Origin: Candidatus Methanoperedens nitratireducens
Lineage (GTDB): Archaea; Halobacteriota; Methanosarcinia; Methanosarcinales; Methanoperedenaceae
Reading direction: 5' to 3'
Assembly: GCA_020724545.1 (NCBI GenBank)
Contig: DYGR01000027.1
Span: forward strand, 1 to 41,724
DNA length: 41,724 nucleotides
This document shows, one piece after another, positions 9,001 through 17,724 of this stretch (positions are counted from its first letter, which is position 1; each line of letters begins with the position of its first letter). Under the pieces are notes generated by a model. That model was not told the DNA's origin. It made no database searches and worked only from the letters and a program-made list of their open reading frames with translations. A program made the position numbers and the translations under genes.

Positions 9001-9206
9001 AGGCTCTGGCGCGCGTCCTTGAAATAAAAATACTCTTCAAGTATATTTTTTTTCCTCAGCCGATCCAGTGCATATCTAACAGTCCGCGGGGGCAGGTAGC
9101 TTTCCCTGGTGATATCTTTTTGAGTCAACAATCTTCCTTTTTCAAGTATTTTAAAAACGAGCTTTGCAGAGGGAGGAAGACTCTCTATCAGGGTATCTGT
9201 TTTCAC
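8955..9206 (-). CDS. Small winged-helix transcriptional regulator
   Basis: 83 residues from a GTG. Residues 12-65 form a winged helix: LPPSAKLVFKILEK, then LTQKDITRESYLPPRTVRYALDRLRKKNI, with a recognition helix typical of archaeal MarR/TrmB-like single-domain regulators, then a wing ending in ARQSLYGI. No ligand domain. It is convergent with, and overlaps the last 46 bases of, the ferredoxin-fused reductase gene. Its targets are unknown; the neighbouring genes are obvious candidates. Confidence 0.75.
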   Translation of the reverse strand: MKTDTLIESLPPSAKLVFKILEKGRLLTQKDITRESYLPPRTVRYALDRLRKKNILEEYFYFKDARQSLYGIKSSSVSKEGDV

Positions 9207-9311
9207 TGCTGATATGTTATCATCTTTATTGCTGCTCTTAGTGATAACAAAGACAATTCCTCATTTGGTAGTCACCAGGCAGGTTAACGGTGTTAACTAT
9301 TATAAACGTTT

Positions 9312-9917
9312 CTATATCTCCCCGATAGCAGCCAGTACTTTATCGTATTTTGCACCTCTACGCAGGATTCTCCAGTTAACAAGATCAACAACAGTCGAAG
9401 GCTCACCTGTACAATCCCCTCCATCGAGGATATAATCTGCATCTATTTTTATCTCAGCTACTCTCTTTGGCGGAGCCTCTCCTGAGATATTGGCACTGGT
9501 TGAGGTAATAGGAACACCGGCAAGTTCAATGAGTTTGATTGCGATCTCATGTTCAGGATAGCGTATGCCGATCAGGTCAGTACCAGGTGCCAGGACATCA
9601 GGTACCATCTCCTTCTTCTTAAGTAAAACAGTTACAGGTCCGGGTAAAAATCTCTCGATAAAACGTCTCTCCCTGTCACCTGTATACACCAGCTCCTCCA
9701 TCATCTTAAAATCGGACACAGCAACCGAGATCGGTTTATCGGCAGTCCTCTTTTTAATTGCAAAGACTTTTTTTAGAGCATTCTCTGAAAAAATATTTGC
9801 CCCAATACCGTACACTGTCTCCGTGGGATAGACGACAATTTCCCCCCTCCTTATGATATCAGCAGCTTTTTTGATATCCTTGCCTACTCTGTGGTTGATT
9901 ATCTTGTCTTGGCTCAT
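9312..9917 (-). CDS. Threonylcarbamoyl-AMP synthase (Sua5/YrdC/YciO family)
   Basis: About 201 residues from the ATG at 9917 (MSQDKI). An in-frame start at 10013 would overlap the ferredoxin gene and add 32 non-conserved residues, so it is rejected. Family motifs: VVYPTETVYGIGANIF, then KKRTADKPISV (the nucleotide-binding KxR...KP element), PGPVTVLL, and TSTSANISGEAPP. It makes threonylcarbamoyl-AMP from threonine, bicarbonate and ATP for the t6A37 tRNA modification. It lacks the extra C-terminal Sua5 domain, so it is the short YrdC type. Confidence 0.9.
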   Translation of the reverse strand: MSQDKIINHRVGKDIKKAADIIRRGEIVVYPTETVYGIGANIFSENALKKVFAIKKRTADKPISVAVSDFKMMEELVYTGDRERRFIERFLPGPVTVLLKKKEMVPDVLAPGTDLIGIRYPEHEIAIKLIELAGVPITSTSANISGEAPPKRVAEIKIDADYILDGGDCTGEPSTVVDLVNWRILRRGAKYDKVLAAIGEI

Positions 9918-9955
9918 TTTAATAAAGCTGACAAAATTTTTAATTGCTAATATAA

Positions 9956-10192
9956 TTATACCGTAACCATTGCCAGTGAACCGGCTGGACAGTTCCTGGA
10001 GCATATTCCGCACACGATGCAGGTGTTATAATCTATTACTGCAGCGCCGTTGATTACATTGATAGCAAGTTTTGCCGTATTAATATCAAAGTCTTCTGCC
10101 TTTGATTGCTTCGTATTTGTGGGGCAGACTGTAACACATACTCCACATCCACTGCAATTATCTGATTGTACCAGTTTTCTATCCTTTGCCAT
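9956..10192 (-). CDS. 2[4Fe-4S] ferredoxin
   Basis: 78 residues with two cluster motifs, CSGCGVCVTVCP and CIVCGICSRNCP, separated by about 35 residues, each CxxCxxCxxxC(P). It is a low-potential electron carrier of the kind that serves anaerobic archaeal redox enzymes. It lies 38 bases upstream of the Sua5-type gene on the same strand. A link with the ferredoxin-fused reductase nearby is possible but not shown. Confidence 0.9.
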   Translation of the reverse strand: MAKDRKLVQSDNCSGCGVCVTVCPTNTKQSKAEDFDINTAKLAINVINGAAVIDYNTCIVCGICSRNCPAGSLAMVTV

Positions 10193-10351
10193 GACAGATG
10201 ATACTGTCTGGTATGATATTAATATTTTGGTTGAGACAGTTAAAACCTTTAATATAATCTACTTATATTAATAACAATCATTACCATTAATCAATCAAAC
10301 AAAAGAATTTATATTCTCAGCGAGGTTAAAAGTTGGGGAGGAGAAAAACTT

Positions 10352-11635
10352 ATGAAAATCTCCATAATCGGGACAGGGTATGTAGGTGCTGTTAGCGCTG
10401 CATGTTTTGCCGAGCTTGGCCATGAAGTGATATGCGTCGATGTTGATCAATCAAAAATAGATAGAATAAATGCTGGAATACCGCCAATCTATGAGGAGGG
10501 ACTTTCTGAACTTCTAGAAAAGCATGCGGGCAGGAGATTGAATGCGACATCTGATTATGATTTTGCAGTAATGAACTCGGATGTGTCCTTTATTTGCGTG
10601 GGTACTCCTTCGGATTCTGATGGCAACATCGATCTGGGTATCGTTAAAGCTGCAGGTGCAAGCATCGGGGACTCGCTTAGAAAGAAAGAAGGCTACCATG
10701 TTGTCGTAGTAAAAAGCACGGTTGTGCCAGGGACAACGGAAAAGGTAGTACTGCCCATTATAGAGAAACACTCGAAGAAACACACAGGGGATTTCGGTAT
10801 TGCCATGAACCCTGAGTTCCTGCGCGAAGGCAAGGCGGTTTATGATTTCATGCACCCTGATAAAATCGTAGTTGGCTCTACGGATAAAAAATCAGGCGAT
10901 ATCGTGGCCTCTCTCTACAGTGGTCTTGAATGCGAGGTAACGAGGACAAACCCGCGCACTGCTGAGATGATAAAATACACAAATAACGCGTGTCTTGCAA
11001 CAAAGATATCATTTGCAAATGAGATAGGGAACATCTGCAAGGGACTTGGAATAGATACCTACGAGGTCATGAGAGCCGTAGGCCGGGATTTCAGGATAGG
11101 GCCTCACTTTCTAAATTCTGGAGCGGGCTTTGGAGGCTCATGTTTTCCAAAGGATGTGAGGGCTATTATCGGCAAGGCTTCAGAGATCGGGTATGAACCT
11201 GTTCTGCTCAGATCGGTAATTGAAATAAATGAGAGACAGCCGACCAGGATGGTACAGTTATTAAAAAATAGACTCGGCAGCCTGAGAGAAAAAAAGATCG
11301 CGGTTCTGGGGCTTGCTTTCAAGAACGATACCGATGATATCAGGGAATCAAGATCAACACCTGTGATAAAAGAGCTGCTCGATAATGGAGCCAGGGTTTC
11401 GGCTTATGATCCAATGGCAAATGAGAGTATGAAGATGCTCTTTGGCAATATCGAATACCACAACTCAGCAGCAGATGCACTGCGCGGTGCCGATGCCTGT
11501 ATGATAATGACCGAATGGGATGAGTTCAGATCGCTTGATAAAGAATTTGATGTTATGGAGCGCAGGCTTATAATAGATGGACGGCATATGCTTACCCCAG
11601 GAAAGGATATTGAGTATGTAGGCCTGTGCTGGTAG
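10352..11635 (+). CDS. UDP-glucose 6-dehydrogenase
   Basis: A 427-residue nucleotide-sugar dehydrogenase. N-terminal Rossmann motif IGTGYVGAV (about 5-13) with D30 after ICVDVD for NAD; CVGTPSDSDGNIDL; the central domain with MNPEFLREG; the catalytic cysteine in GFGGSCFPKD (about 256-265); and the C-terminal LGLAFKNDTDDIRESRS. It oxidises UDP-glucose to UDP-glucuronate with two NAD+. Strong ribosome binding site GGGGAGGAG. It is the first gene of a four-gene operon, and the final gene, a UDP-glucuronate decarboxylase, would use its product, which supports UDP-glucose over other sugars. Confidence 0.88.
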   Translation: MKISIIGTGYVGAVSAACFAELGHEVICVDVDQSKIDRINAGIPPIYEEGLSELLEKHAGRRLNATSDYDFAVMNSDVSFICVGTPSDSDGNIDLGIVKAAGASIGDSLRKKEGYHVVVVKSTVVPGTTEKVVLPIIEKHSKKHTGDFGIAMNPEFLREGKAVYDFMHPDKIVVGSTDKKSGDIVASLYSGLECEVTRTNPRTAEMIKYTNNACLATKISFANEIGNICKGLGIDTYEVMRAVGRDFRIGPHFLNSGAGFGGSCFPKDVRAIIGKASEIGYEPVLLRSVIEINERQPTRMVQLLKNRLGSLREKKIAVLGLAFKNDTDDIRESRSTPVIKELLDNGARVSAYDPMANESMKMLFGNIEYHNSAADALRGADACMIMTEWDEFRSLDKEFDVMERRLIIDGRHMLTPGKDIEYVGLCW

Positions 11636-13023
11636 AAAATCGAGGAGATGGAAACATAAAATCAATAATACTTGCAGGCGGCTCAGGCACACGCCTCTGG
11701 CCGCTGAGTCGTGAGCATTATCCAAAACAATTTTTAAAGCTTGGCAAAACCTCACTATTCCAGGATACATTTAAAAGATGTCTTGAGATATCGGATCTCC
11801 AGGATGTATTCGTGGTAACCAATGGAACCCAAAAGTTTTTCGTGGCAGGACAGATAAAAGAACTGGGATATGATATTCCCGGGGAGAACCTGCTGATCGA
11901 ACCAAAAGGGAAGAACACACTGCCAGCAATCTGTTTTGGGATACAAGAGATCAAGAAAAGATATGGTAAATCCACTGTCAGTGTATTCTCATCTGACCAT
12001 ATACTTGATAGAAGCGCCATGAGAACAATCGCAGGTGCAGAGGCACTGGTCTGCGACTATCTTGTAACCTTTGGAATAGTACCCAGATACCCGCATACAG
12101 GTTATGGGTATATAAAACCCGCGCAAGCACTTGGAGCCGGATACAGGGTATCTGAGTTCAGGGAAAAGCCTGCACTTGATGATGCTAAGAAATACGTAAA
12201 GGAGGGATGCCTCTGGAACAGCGGCATGTTCATGTTCGATACAGATATATTCTTTGCAGAACTTCAGGCTCATGAGCCTTCTGTTTTCGGGGCATTTGAA
12301 ACATCGGATGATATAGATGAAGTTTATAATAATGTGCCTGCAGTTTCCATTGATTATGGGATCATGGAAAAATCAAATCGTGTGGCTGTCGTAAGGCTTG
12401 ATGAGAAATGGAGCGATCTTGGCAACTTCGATGCGATTTATGATGAGTTTGAAAAAGACGAATATGGAAATGTTGTGTATGGTTGTGATAATGTTCTTAT
12501 TGATTCTGCCGGTAATCTGGTATACTCAAAACCCAGCAAGCTTGTTTCATTTATTGATGTCAATGAGATGGTTGTAGTTGATACCCCGGATGCATTGCTC
12601 GTATGCCCGAGAAGCAGCAGTCAGAAAGTAAAGGATATCGTGACAGCACTTAAAAACAAGGATGATGAGCGGGCGTATCTTCACACCACGGTCTACAGGC
12701 CGTGGGGCTCATATACGATTCTTGAGAATTCGGAGAGACATAAGATAAAGAACATCACTGTTATGCCAGAGAAGAGACTTAGCCTTCAACTTCACCACCA
12801 TAGAAGTGAACACTGGGTTGTTGTAAAGGGTATGGCATGTGTGCATGTGGATGGCAAGGAGTTCTTTTTAAGGCCGGGGGAAAGTACCTTTATAAGATCT
12901 GGTGTAAAACACAGGCTGTCCAACCCAGGGAAGCTACAACTGGAGATCATAGAGGTACAGCTCGGTGATACTGTGGACGAGGATGATATCATCAGGTTTG
13001 ATGATGAATACGGAAGGGTGTGA
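11626..13023 (+). CDS. manC: Bifunctional mannose-1-phosphate guanylyltransferase / mannose-6-phosphate isomerase (type II PMI)
   Basis: 465 residues from a GTG overlapping the end of the dehydrogenase by 10 bases; no ATG lies in frame before the catalytic loop. N-terminal nucleotidyltransferase: LAGGSGTRLWPLSREHYPKQF begins at about residue 17, then SSDHIL and FREKPALDDAKKYVKEGCLWNSGMF. C-terminal cupin (about 350-465): VMPEKRLSLQLHHHRSEHWVVVKG with metal-binding histidines, and FIRSGVKHRLSNPG. It converts fructose-6-P to mannose-6-P and mannose-1-P plus GTP to GDP-mannose. Position in the operon fits surface-glycan precursor supply. Confidence 0.92.
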   Translation: MLVENRGDGNIKSIILAGGSGTRLWPLSREHYPKQFLKLGKTSLFQDTFKRCLEISDLQDVFVVTNGTQKFFVAGQIKELGYDIPGENLLIEPKGKNTLPAICFGIQEIKKRYGKSTVSVFSSDHILDRSAMRTIAGAEALVCDYLVTFGIVPRYPHTGYGYIKPAQALGAGYRVSEFREKPALDDAKKYVKEGCLWNSGMFMFDTDIFFAELQAHEPSVFGAFETSDDIDEVYNNVPAVSIDYGIMEKSNRVAVVRLDEKWSDLGNFDAIYDEFEKDEYGNVVYGCDNVLIDSAGNLVYSKPSKLVSFIDVNEMVVVDTPDALLVCPRSSSQKVKDIVTALKNKDDERAYLHTTVYRPWGSYTILENSERHKIKNITVMPEKRLSLQLHHHRSEHWVVVKGMACVHVDGKEFFLRPGESTFIRSGVKHRLSNPGKLQLEIIEVQLGDTVDEDDIIRFDDEYGRV

Positions 13024-13028
13024 ACAGC

Positions 13029-14033
13029 ATGAAAATAGTTATTCCAGCAGCAGGGGCAGGTAAACGTCTTTTTCCTCATACCTTCACAAAGCCCAAACCC
13101 ATGGTGTATATCGCGGGCAAGCCGATAATAGGTCATATACTGGATAGAATGAGAGATATAAAGCCTGAAGAGATAATACTGGTCGTGGGCTATAAGAAAG
13201 AGCAGATCATGTCGTATGTGGATAAGAATTACTCTGATATTTTCGATATACTATATGTTGATCAGAAGGAGCAGCTCGGTCTTGGCCATTCTATTTATAC
13301 TGCAAGGGATGAGATTGGTGACTCTGATATAATGATCGCACTTGGAGATATGATATTCAAAGCAGGTTATCTTGAGTTCTACATGCATCACTTAAATAAT
13401 GGTGATTGCTCAGGATCAATCGGTGTACGTGAAGTGGATGATCCGAAAAAATACGGTATTGTCGAGCTTGATGGAAAATATATAAAAAATCTAGAAGAAA
13501 AGCCCGCTCATCCAAAATCCAATCTCGGGATAGCAGGCGTATATTTCGTCAGGGAGATACCTGTTCTTCTATCGATACTTGAGGAGATGCTTGAGAACAA
13601 CATGCGTACACGTGGAGAATACCAGCTCACAGACGCACTGCAGGAGATGGTGAGCAGGGGCTACCATCTAAAGCCGTTCCCTGTTTCAAGCTGGTATGAC
13701 TGCGGGCATCATGAGTCGCTGCTTGAAACAAACCGGGTGCTGCTGGATGAGAAAGAAAATATAGACCCGGTATACCAGATAAAGGATTCGGTGATTATTC
13801 AGCCTGTTGCTATCGGGAATAATGTTACAATCATAAATTCAGTGATCGGGCCGCATGCATCCATTGCAGGGGATTCGTATATTGAGAGCAGTATAATCTC
13901 TGATAGTGTGATAGGCTCGCGCTCACACATATCGAAGGTTAATCTCCAGAGATCCATAGTAGGAGATGACGCCAGTGTGCACGGAAAACATAATTCCCTT
14001 AATATAGGGGACTCGTCATCTATAGAGTTCTGA
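13029..14033 (+). CDS. NDP-sugar pyrophosphorylase with left-handed beta-helix (glucose-1-phosphate uridylyl/thymidylyltransferase-like)
   Basis: 334 residues from the ATG at 13029; an upstream GTG at 13020 is possible but overlaps the manC stop. Nucleotidyltransferase signature [20 protein letters not shown] (about 7-26); LALGD-like metal site IALGDM; and [17 protein letters not shown] near the end of the catalytic domain. From about 250 a hexapeptide-repeat beta-helix follows ([20 protein letters not shown]). In this operon the most economical role is supplying UDP-glucose for the dehydrogenase; dTDP-glucose synthesis is the alternative. Confidence 0.83.
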   Translation: MKIVIPAAGAGKRLFPHTFTKPKPMVYIAGKPIIGHILDRMRDIKPEEIILVVGYKKEQIMSYVDKNYSDIFDILYVDQKEQLGLGHSIYTARDEIGDSDIMIALGDMIFKAGYLEFYMHHLNNGDCSGSIGVREVDDPKKYGIVELDGKYIKNLEEKPAHPKSNLGIAGVYFVREIPVLLSILEEMLENNMRTRGEYQLTDALQEMVSRGYHLKPFPVSSWYDCGHHESLLETNRVLLDEKENIDPVYQIKDSVIIQPVAIGNNVTIINSVIGPHASIAGDSYIESSIISDSVIGSRSHISKVNLQRSIVGDDASVHGKHNSLNIGDSSSIEF

Positions 14034-14040
14034 GGCAAGT

Positions 14041-14967
14041 ATGAAGGCATTAGTAACAGGCGGCGCTGGATTTCTCGGTTCTCATCTGAGCGACCTGCTA
14101 TTGTCAAAAGGTTACGAAGTGATCTGTGTGGACAACCTCATCACAGGAAATATGCAGAACATCACCCACATAAAAACAGATAGATTCTCGTATATCAAGC
14201 ATGATGTAACGAAACCGCTCTATTTAGAGGAAAAGATAGATCTCCTCTTCCATCTTGCCAGCCCGGCAAGTCCAATAGACTACCTTGATCTGCCCATACA
14301 GACATTAAAAGTGGGGGCTCTTGGAACCCATAACATGCTCGGGCTTGCAAAGGAGAAAGGGGCGCGATTTTTGCTGGCATCAACCTCCGAGATCTATGGC
14401 GACCCGCTTGTGAATCCCCAGAGCGAGGAATACTGGGGCAATGTGAACCCGATCGGGCCACGCGGGGTTTACGATGAGGCGAAGAGGTTTGCTGAAGCCA
14501 TTACGATGGCATACCACAGGAATCATAAATTAGATACAAGGATCGTGAGGATTTTTAATACATACGGATCCAGGATGCGCCTGGATGATGGCAGGGTTGT
14601 GCCAAACTTCATAGGGCAGGCACTGCGGGGCGAGGATCTCACCGTGTACGGGGACGGCTCCCAGACACGAAGTTTCTGCTATGTAAACGATGAAGTTGAA
14701 GGTATCTACTGCCTGATGATGTCAGATTATACTCTACCTGTGAATATCGGGAACCCTGAGGAGCACACCATACTTGAGTTTGCCAGGATCATACTTAAAG
14801 TTACGGGGAGTAACTCAAAAATCACTTTTAAAGAACTGCCTGTTGATGACCCGAAGCAGAGAAGGCCTGATATCACGAAAGCACGTAAGCTTCTTGGCTG
14901 GGAACCAGTGGTTTCGCTGGAGCAGGGATTAGAAGAAACGATAAAATACTTCAGGGATATTTTATAA
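14041..14967 (+). CDS. UDP-glucuronate decarboxylase (UDP-xylose synthase), extended SDR
   Basis: 308 residues. Rossmann motif GGAGFLGSH (about 7-15), VDNLITG, then the UXS-type sequence [48 protein letters not shown] with catalytic Y-x3-K, and [21 protein letters not shown]. These strongly resemble UDP-xylose synthases rather than 4-epimerases. It decarboxylates UDP-glucuronate to UDP-xylose with bound NAD+. It starts 7 bases after the pyrophosphorylase and completes a UDP-glucose to UDP-xylose route with the dehydrogenase at 10352. Confidence 0.85.
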   Translation: MKALVTGGAGFLGSHLSDLLLSKGYEVICVDNLITGNMQNITHIKTDRFSYIKHDVTKPLYLEEKIDLLFHLASPASPIDYLDLPIQTLKVGALGTHNMLGLAKEKGARFLLASTSEIYGDPLVNPQSEEYWGNVNPIGPRGVYDEAKRFAEAITMAYHRNHKLDTRIVRIFNTYGSRMRLDDGRVVPNFIGQALRGEDLTVYGDGSQTRSFCYVNDEVEGIYCLMMSDYTLPVNIGNPEEHTILEFARIILKVTGSNSKITFKELPVDDPKQRRPDITKARKLLGWEPVVSLEQGLEETIKYFRDIL

Positions 14968-15041
14968 TCAGAGCTATGGAGCTTCTCATCCTGCGATAAT
15001 CTTATTACCTATAATGTATATGTAGCCGTGCTCTGAGATTT

Positions 15042-15113
15042 GCCAAGGTGGCGGAACGGCTACGCAATCGCCTGCAGAGCGATTCCATTCCGGTTCGAAT
15101 CCGGACCTTGGCT
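15042..15113 (+). tRNA. tRNA-Cys (GCA anticodon)
   Basis: A full cloverleaf can be folded. The acceptor GCCAAGG (15042-15048) pairs with CCTTGGC (15106-15112), discriminator T at 15113. The T stem TCCGG/CCGGA (15089-15093/15101-15105) encloses TTCGAAT. The anticodon stem ATCGC/GCGAT (15067-15071/15079-15083) encloses the loop CTGCAGA, with anticodon GCA at 15074-15076. No intron and no encoded CCA. Confidence 0.95.
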
Positions 15114-15123
15114 TGCTAAATGA

Positions 15124-15957
15124 TCATTTTTCAGTCTGCTGGATCTGGTTAATCCTGAGGCTGATATCAAGCCATCTTGATGAATGTGTGAGTGCGCCAA
15201 GGGAGATAACATCAGCACCTGTCCTTGCGTAATCACCTATGTTCTCAAGTGATATGCCGCCTGATGCCTCAAGGATAATACAGTCCCTCAGACCCCTATC
15301 AGCCAGTGTTTTAATGGTTTTTTCAATTTCATCTGCCGCCATATTATCAAACATGATAATATCTGCTCCCATCTCTGCTGCATGGATGGCTGAATCCATA
15401 TCCTCAACCTCAACCTCAATTTTCTGGGTGAAACTCGCTCTCTCTCTTGCTGCACTCACTGCCCTCTTAAGCCCGAGAACTGCGATATGGTTATCCTTAA
15501 TCATGACCGTATCTGAGAGGTTAAACCTGTGAGGGTCTCCCCCTCCAGCTATGACCGCTTTTTTTTCAAATTTTCTAAATCCAGGCGTGGTCTTTCTTGT
15601 ACCTGCAATCCTTACGCCGTTTGCCCTATCAACGTATCTACGTGTCAGTGTGGCAATCCCGCTCATCCTTCCAAGGAAATTCAATGCCAGTCTCTCCGCC
15701 CTGAGAATAGACCTCGCCCCGCCCTCAAGAGTAAATATGGTATCATCTTTCTTTACAGCCGAGCCTTCAGTAAGATCCGTTGTTGCCAGTATATCAAAAT
15801 ATTCAAAGATCTGCGCTGCTTCAGAGATCCCTGCTGCTATGCCGTCTTCATTTGATACTACTTCAGCCTGTACCCTGCGATCCGGAACTATACTGCATGA
15901 TACATCATTGTAACCTATATCCTCTTCGATAAAACTCTCAAGCTCTTTCAATAGCAT
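15124..15957 (-). CDS. nadC: Nicotinate-nucleotide pyrophosphorylase (quinolinate phosphoribosyltransferase)
   Basis: About 277 residues from the ATG at 15957 (preceded by AAAGGAT); a TTG at 15978 would add seven. Family motifs: FLGRMSGIATLT, then AGTRKTTPGFRKFEKKAV, GGGDPHRFNLSDTVMIKDNH, and near the end IILEASGGISLENI and GADVISLGALTHS. It converts quinolinate and PRPP to nicotinate mononucleotide, CO2 and PPi. It is divergent from nadX, 50 bases apart, so the pair covers the entry and exit steps of quinolinate synthesis (NadA is not in the window). Confidence 0.95.
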   Translation of the reverse strand: MLLKELESFIEEDIGYNDVSCSIVPDRRVQAEVVSNEDGIAAGISEAAQIFEYFDILATTDLTEGSAVKKDDTIFTLEGGARSILRAERLALNFLGRMSGIATLTRRYVDRANGVRIAGTRKTTPGFRKFEKKAVIAGGGDPHRFNLSDTVMIKDNHIAVLGLKRAVSAARERASFTQKIEVEVEDMDSAIHAAEMGADIIMFDNMAADEIEKTIKTLADRGLRDCIILEASGGISLENIGDYARTGADVISLGALTHSSRWLDISLRINQIQQTEK

Positions 15958-16007
15958 ATCCTTTGAATTAATAATCAAGTTACTTATATGCTACTGAAAA
16001 ACGTATT
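15958..16007. promoter_or_regulatory. Shared divergent promoter region of nadC and nadX
   Basis: Only 50 AT-rich bases separate the two divergent start codons. ACTTATATGC (about 15981-15990) resembles an archaeal TATA box about 22-25 bases before the nadX ATG, which would give a leaderless or nearly leaderless transcript. The region is small enough that one regulator could control both genes. No clear palindromic operator is visible. Confidence 0.4.
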
Positions 16008-16832
16008 ATGAAGCAAAATATGATGAAGATCGGATTAATCGGCTGCGGTGCCATAGGTGCCCAGATATGCAGGGCGATCGATAATAAGCTTGTAGATGCG
16101 CAACTTGTGGCCATTTACGACAGGAGCGCAGAGCGCTGCGAGAGACTGCTTGGATTGCTCAATAACAAACCCGAGATATTATCTCCTGGTGAATTGATCT
16201 TCGGGGCAGATCTGGTCATTGAATGCGCATCTACAGCGGCTGTTCGTGAACATGGACTTTCTGTACTGGAGAGCGGAAAAGACCTTATGGTATTAAGCGC
16301 AGGAGCTTTTGCAGATCAGGGATTACTGGAGAGGTTTATTAATGCGGCTTCGGCCAATAATTGTAAGATATATATACCATCAGGAGCCATTGCTGGTCTT
16401 GATGGCTTAAAATCTGCATCGATTGCTCATATAGATAGAGTAATGATTACAACTACAAAAAATCCAGAAGGACTGAAAGGAGCACCATATATAGTAAAGA
16501 ACAATATCGATCTGGAGTCTTTTCATGAAAAGACACTGCTGTTCGAAGGAAGCGCAGACGATGCAATTGCGGCATTTCCAGCAAACATCAATGTTGCAGT
16601 CTCATTGGGCATTGCAGGCACAGGTACAAGAAATACACAGGTGAGAGTCTTCGTTGATCCGCAGGCAACCAGTAACATACATGAGATATCAGTTGAGGGG
16701 GCCTTTGGAAGACTCACCTGCTGTGTTGAGAATATTCCATCGCCGGATAATCCCAGGACGAGTTTTCTTGCTGCGCTGTCGGCTGTAGCAACATTGAAGA
16801 AGATAGCAGAGCCGCTCCAGATAGGGACCTAA
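16008..16832 (+). CDS. nadX: L-aspartate dehydrogenase
   Basis: 274 residues. Rossmann motif IGLIGCGAIGAQI (about 8-20); the family motif PSGAIAGLDGLKSA (about 124-137); KNPEGLKGAPY; and FPANINVAVSLGIAG (about 190-204). It oxidises aspartate to iminoaspartate with NAD(P)+, replacing oxygen-using aspartate oxidase NadB as expected in an anaerobe; NadA then forms quinolinate. Divergent from nadC. Two further in-frame ATGs at 16020 and 16023 are alternative starts. Confidence 0.92.
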   Translation: MKQNMMKIGLIGCGAIGAQICRAIDNKLVDAQLVAIYDRSAERCERLLGLLNNKPEILSPGELIFGADLVIECASTAAVREHGLSVLESGKDLMVLSAGAFADQGLLERFINAASANNCKIYIPSGAIAGLDGLKSASIAHIDRVMITTTKNPEGLKGAPYIVKNNIDLESFHEKTLLFEGSADDAIAAFPANINVAVSLGIAGTGTRNTQVRVFVDPQATSNIHEISVEGAFGRLTCCVENIPSPDNPRTSFLAALSAVATLKKIAEPLQIGT

Positions 16833-16839
16833 GATTAAG

Positions 16840-17724
16840 ATGCCATTAGAAGAATTTTCACTGATACTTGCTGAATTGAGAAGAAAACTGATCTACATTG
16901 CTGCGGTCTTTGGTGCAGGAGCAGTATTCTCTTTTTCATTCATGAATCAAATAATAAATAAAATACAAGATGATCTATTTTATAATTTGCACATGTATGA
17001 TAAAGTTGATCCGTCAGGACAGTTAGTTGATGCATCCAATAATCTTGCCTTGATATCAAAGGAACTGGCAGCCAATAATTCTGCTATTGCACAGAACCTG
17101 ACAAAAATATCTGGTGAGATATTAACTATATCTCAAAGTTTAAACATCCCCAAACTGATTTATCTGACTCCTCTTGAGGTCTTGATGCTTAAGTTCAAGA
17201 TGTCTCTTATATTCGGGATACTTATCGCTTCTCCTCTTATACTGTACTATGCATACAGGGGAATAAAGGGAAGATTCAGAAATGTCATTCATGTGAATAA
17301 GCCCTTGATGATCTCGATCATATTGGCCTTCATCGTACTTTTTCTAATCGGAGCAGGTTATTCATATTTTTATATGCTTCCGCTTTTTCTGCGTTTCATA
17401 TATCAGGATGCCATTAACAGCGGTGTAATCGCGAATTTCTCGGTTTACGAGTTCGTCTATTTTATTGTTATGATGACTGTAATATTAGGACTATCCTTTG
17501 AATTACCTCTTGTCATGACCCTGCTGGTTCGCCTTGGTGTCACCTCACGGCAGACTCTTGCTCACTACAGGAAGCATGCCTATATCATCCTGTTGATAGT
17601 TGCAGCATTCATTACTCCAGATCCAACCATGTTCAGCCAGATTATGGTAGCGCTGCCGTTTATTGTATTGTACGAAGTCAGTCTTTTATTGATGGGATTT
17701 GCTGAAAAAATAAAGGTAACCTGA
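16840..17724 (+). CDS. tatC: Twin-arginine translocase subunit TatC
   Basis: A 294-residue membrane protein. The N-terminus EFSLILAELRRKLIYIAAVFG matches the cytoplasmic start of TatC (E-L-R-x-R/K). YLTPLEVLMLKFKMSLIFGILIASPLILYYAY has the TatC P-x-E-x-x..K signature, and the C-terminal half has ELPLVMTLLVRLGV and AAFITPDPTMFSQ(I). About six helices. Residues 45-105 form an enlarged first periplasmic loop, a feature seen in some archaeal TatC proteins. It starts 8 bases after nadX and ends one base before the convergent protease gene. TatA is not in the window. Confidence 0.93.
   Translation: MPLEEFSLILAELRRKLIYIAAVFGAGAVFSFSFMNQIINKIQDDLFYNLHMYDKVDPSGQLVDASNNLALISKELAANNSAIAQNLTKISGEILTISQSLNIPKLIYLTPLEVLMLKFKMSLIFGILIASPLILYYAYRGIKGRFRNVIHVNKPLMISIILAFIVLFLIGAGYSYFYMLPLFLRFIYQDAINSGVIANFSVYEFVYFIVMMTVILGLSFELPLVMTLLVRLGVTSRQTLAHYRKHAYIILLIVAAFITPDPTMFSQIMVALPFIVLYEVSLLLMGFAEKIKVT

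Noticed and set aside
9283-9297. GTTAAC-GGT-GTTAAC double palindrome between the HTH and Sua5-type genes
   Set aside because: Could be an operator for the small HTH gene, but it is short, AT-rich and about 80 bases from the start codon; not enough to call.
9918-10013. Extended start of the Sua5-type protein
   Set aside because: Would overlap the ferredoxin gene; the added residues are not family-like.
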